Source: Candidatus Omnitrophota bacterium (GTDB taxonomy: Bacteria > Omnitrophota > Gorgyraeia > Pluralincolimonadales > Pluralincolimonadaceae). From it: DNA of 32,697 nucleotides. The DNA is taken from NCBI GenBank assembly GCA_030695925.1, contig JAUYOH010000024.1, forward strand, positions 1-32,697, in the 5' to 3' direction. Shown here piece after piece: positions 31,494 to 32,697 of this stretch. The position numbers and the translations under genes are program-made. The notes beneath the pieces were generated by a model. The model was not told the DNA's origin. It searched no databases and worked only from the letters and a program-made list of their open reading frames with translations. Within the stretch, counting starts at the first letter, position 1, and every line of letters begins with the position of its first letter.

Positions 31494-32697
31494 ATGGTAA
31501 GGGTGAGATTCGCCCCGTCTCCGACGGGATTTTTGCATATAGGAAGCGCGCGAACGGCGCTATTCAACTGGCTCTTCGCCAGACACGAAAAAGGCGTCTT
31601 CATATTAAGAGTCGAGGATACCGATAAAGAGCGCTCCAAGGATGAATTTTTGCAGGAGATAACGAGTTCTTTGAAATGGCTCGGAATGAATTGGGACGAA
31701 GGCCCGCATTTTCAGACGAAGCGGCTTGATGTTTACCGCGATTACGCCGGAAGGCTATTAAAGGAAGGCAAGGCCTACGAAGAGGAAGGGAAGTTAGGAG
31801 GCGAGAAGGCGGTAATATTAAAGATGCCAAAGGCTACACTCACGATGGAGGATTTGATCCACGGCCCGGTCGCGTTCGATATGAGCCTGCAGAAGGACCT
31901 CGTATTGATAAAGTCCGACGGATACCCCGCGTATAACTTCGCTTGTGTTATAGACGATTACGATATGAAGATAACCCATGTAATACGGGGTGACGACCAT
32001 ATCTCCAATACGCCCAAGCAGATTGCGGTATACGAGGCGTTCGGTATTAAACCTCCGAAATTTGCCCACATACCTTTGATATTGGGGACTGACCGCTCAC
32101 GCATGTCGAAGCGCCACGGCGCGACATCCATCTCAGATTACAAACAGATGGGATTTTTGTCCGAGGCGCTGGTAAATTATATCTCGCTTCTTGGGTGGGC
32201 GCCCGCGGACAATAAGGAGATGATGCCGCTTGGCGAAATAGTAGAAGAATTTACGCTTGAACGGGTGGGAAAGACAGGCGCCGTATTTGATATAAACAAA
32301 CTGACATGGATGAACGGCGAATACATAAGGACGAAAAATACACAGGAACTCATCGAGTTGATAACTCCGGCGCTCGCGGCGAAGAAAGACGTAGATATCG
32401 ATGATAAAGGAAAACTCATTGAGGTAGTAAAACTCTTTCAGCCGAGGGCAAAGACGCTTGAGGAATTGGCTAATTCGGCCGTGTTTTTCTTCTTGGATAA
32501 GATCGAATACGATGAGGAGGCGGTGAAATCCGTCCTCGAGAAAGACGGCGTGAAGGACAAATTAAAAGTCCTGATCGAAAAATTCAGCGCGCTTGAAACT
32601 TTTGATTTGCAAAATATCGAGAATTGTGTCAGAAATTTAGCCACGGATCTGAATATAAAAGCCGCGGACTTGATCCATCCTATCCGTGTCGCGGTTA
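31494..32697 (+). CDS. gltX: Glutamyl-tRNA synthetase, 3' end outside the window
   Basis: Class I synthetase charging tRNA-Glu; 401 codons are inside the window and the frame is still open at its end. The start MVRVRFAPSPTGFLHIGSARTALF holds the HIGH-type motif and DRSRMSKRHGATS the KMSKS-type loop. Between KAYEEEGKLGGEKAVILK and MEDLIHGPVAFD the connecting peptide is about 35 residues shorter than in E. coli and lacks the Cys/His zinc site. ATG 31494 overlaps no gene and begins at the base after the gamma subunit stop. Confidence 0.96.
   Translation, partial: MVRVRFAPSPTGFLHIGSARTALFNWLFARHEKGVFILRVEDTDKERSKDEFLQEITSSLKWLGMNWDEGPHFQTKRLDVYRDYAGRLLKEGKAYEEEGKLGGEKAVILKMPKATLTMEDLIHGPVAFDMSLQKDLVLIKSDGYPAYNFACVIDDYDMKITHVIRGDDHISNTPKQIAVYEAFGIKPPKFAHIPLILGTDRSRMSKRHGATSISDYKQMGFLSEALVNYISLLGWAPADNKEMMPLGEIVEEFTLERVGKTGAVFDINKLTWMNGEYIRTKNTQELIELITPALAAKKDVDIDDKGKLIEVVKLFQPRAKTLEELANSAVFFFLDKIEYDEEAVKSVLEKDGVKDKLKVLIEKFSALETFDLQNIENCVRNLATDLNIKAADLIHPIRVAV

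Overview
This is a 32.7 kb bacterial segment in which every gene I can support lies on the + strand. Gene content and sequence style (diderm lipoproteins, an exosortase with PEP-CTERM substrates, ATA/AAG-rich codon use, reduced aminoacyl-tRNA synthetases, a minimal ThiI-like sulfurase, a VorB-type ferredoxin oxidoreductase) suggest an uncultivated anaerobic diderm of the PVC/Omnitrophota kind. That placement is inference from gene style; no database was searched.

Region 1 (1-11.8 kb) is an envelope and export locus. It holds a WecA/MraY-like sugar-phosphate transferase with an odd Asp-to-Asn change and a PocR-AraC regulator. Next is a tight operon: PilZ protein, multi-pass membrane protein, TPR lipoprotein, exosortase, EpsI-type partner, six-hairpin glycosidase-like lipoprotein. 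After it come four secreted lectin-like small proteins, three with a C-terminal PEP-CTERM sorting tail and one without, plus a second, larger glycosidase-like lipoprotein. The three promoters serving the small proteins share an A-tract/GC element at an identical distance from the -35 box. The exosortase operon promoter has a close variant. This links sortase and substrates into one apparent regulon. Leaders of these genes carry repeats and T-tracts, and two adjacent substrate genes share a 3' stem-loop.

Region 2 (11.8-18.1 kb) is a translation operon: tRNA-Val(GAC), thrS, infC, rpmI, rplT, pheS, pheT. infC appears to start at a rare AUC codon behind a perfect Shine-Dalgarno sequence inside the end of thrS. 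A 6S RNA gene follows and abuts rarA so closely that the rarA ribosome binding site lies in the 6S closing stem.

Region 3 (18.1-27 kb) holds rarA, a ThiI-like PP-loop enzyme, a CcdA-like membrane protein, an IscU/NifU scaffold, 5-formyl-THF cyclo-ligase, RNase Y, a YmdB-type phosphodiesterase, xseA, xseB and a polyprenyl synthase.

Region 4 (27-32.7 kb) continues with dxs, a four-subunit 2-oxoacid:ferredoxin oxidoreductase, and gltX, which is cut by the window end. Most neighbours in regions 3 and 4 overlap or are a few bases apart, so long polycistronic transcripts are likely. No gene-free stretch exceeds 300 bases; no CRISPR array, insertion sequence or phage gene was seen.
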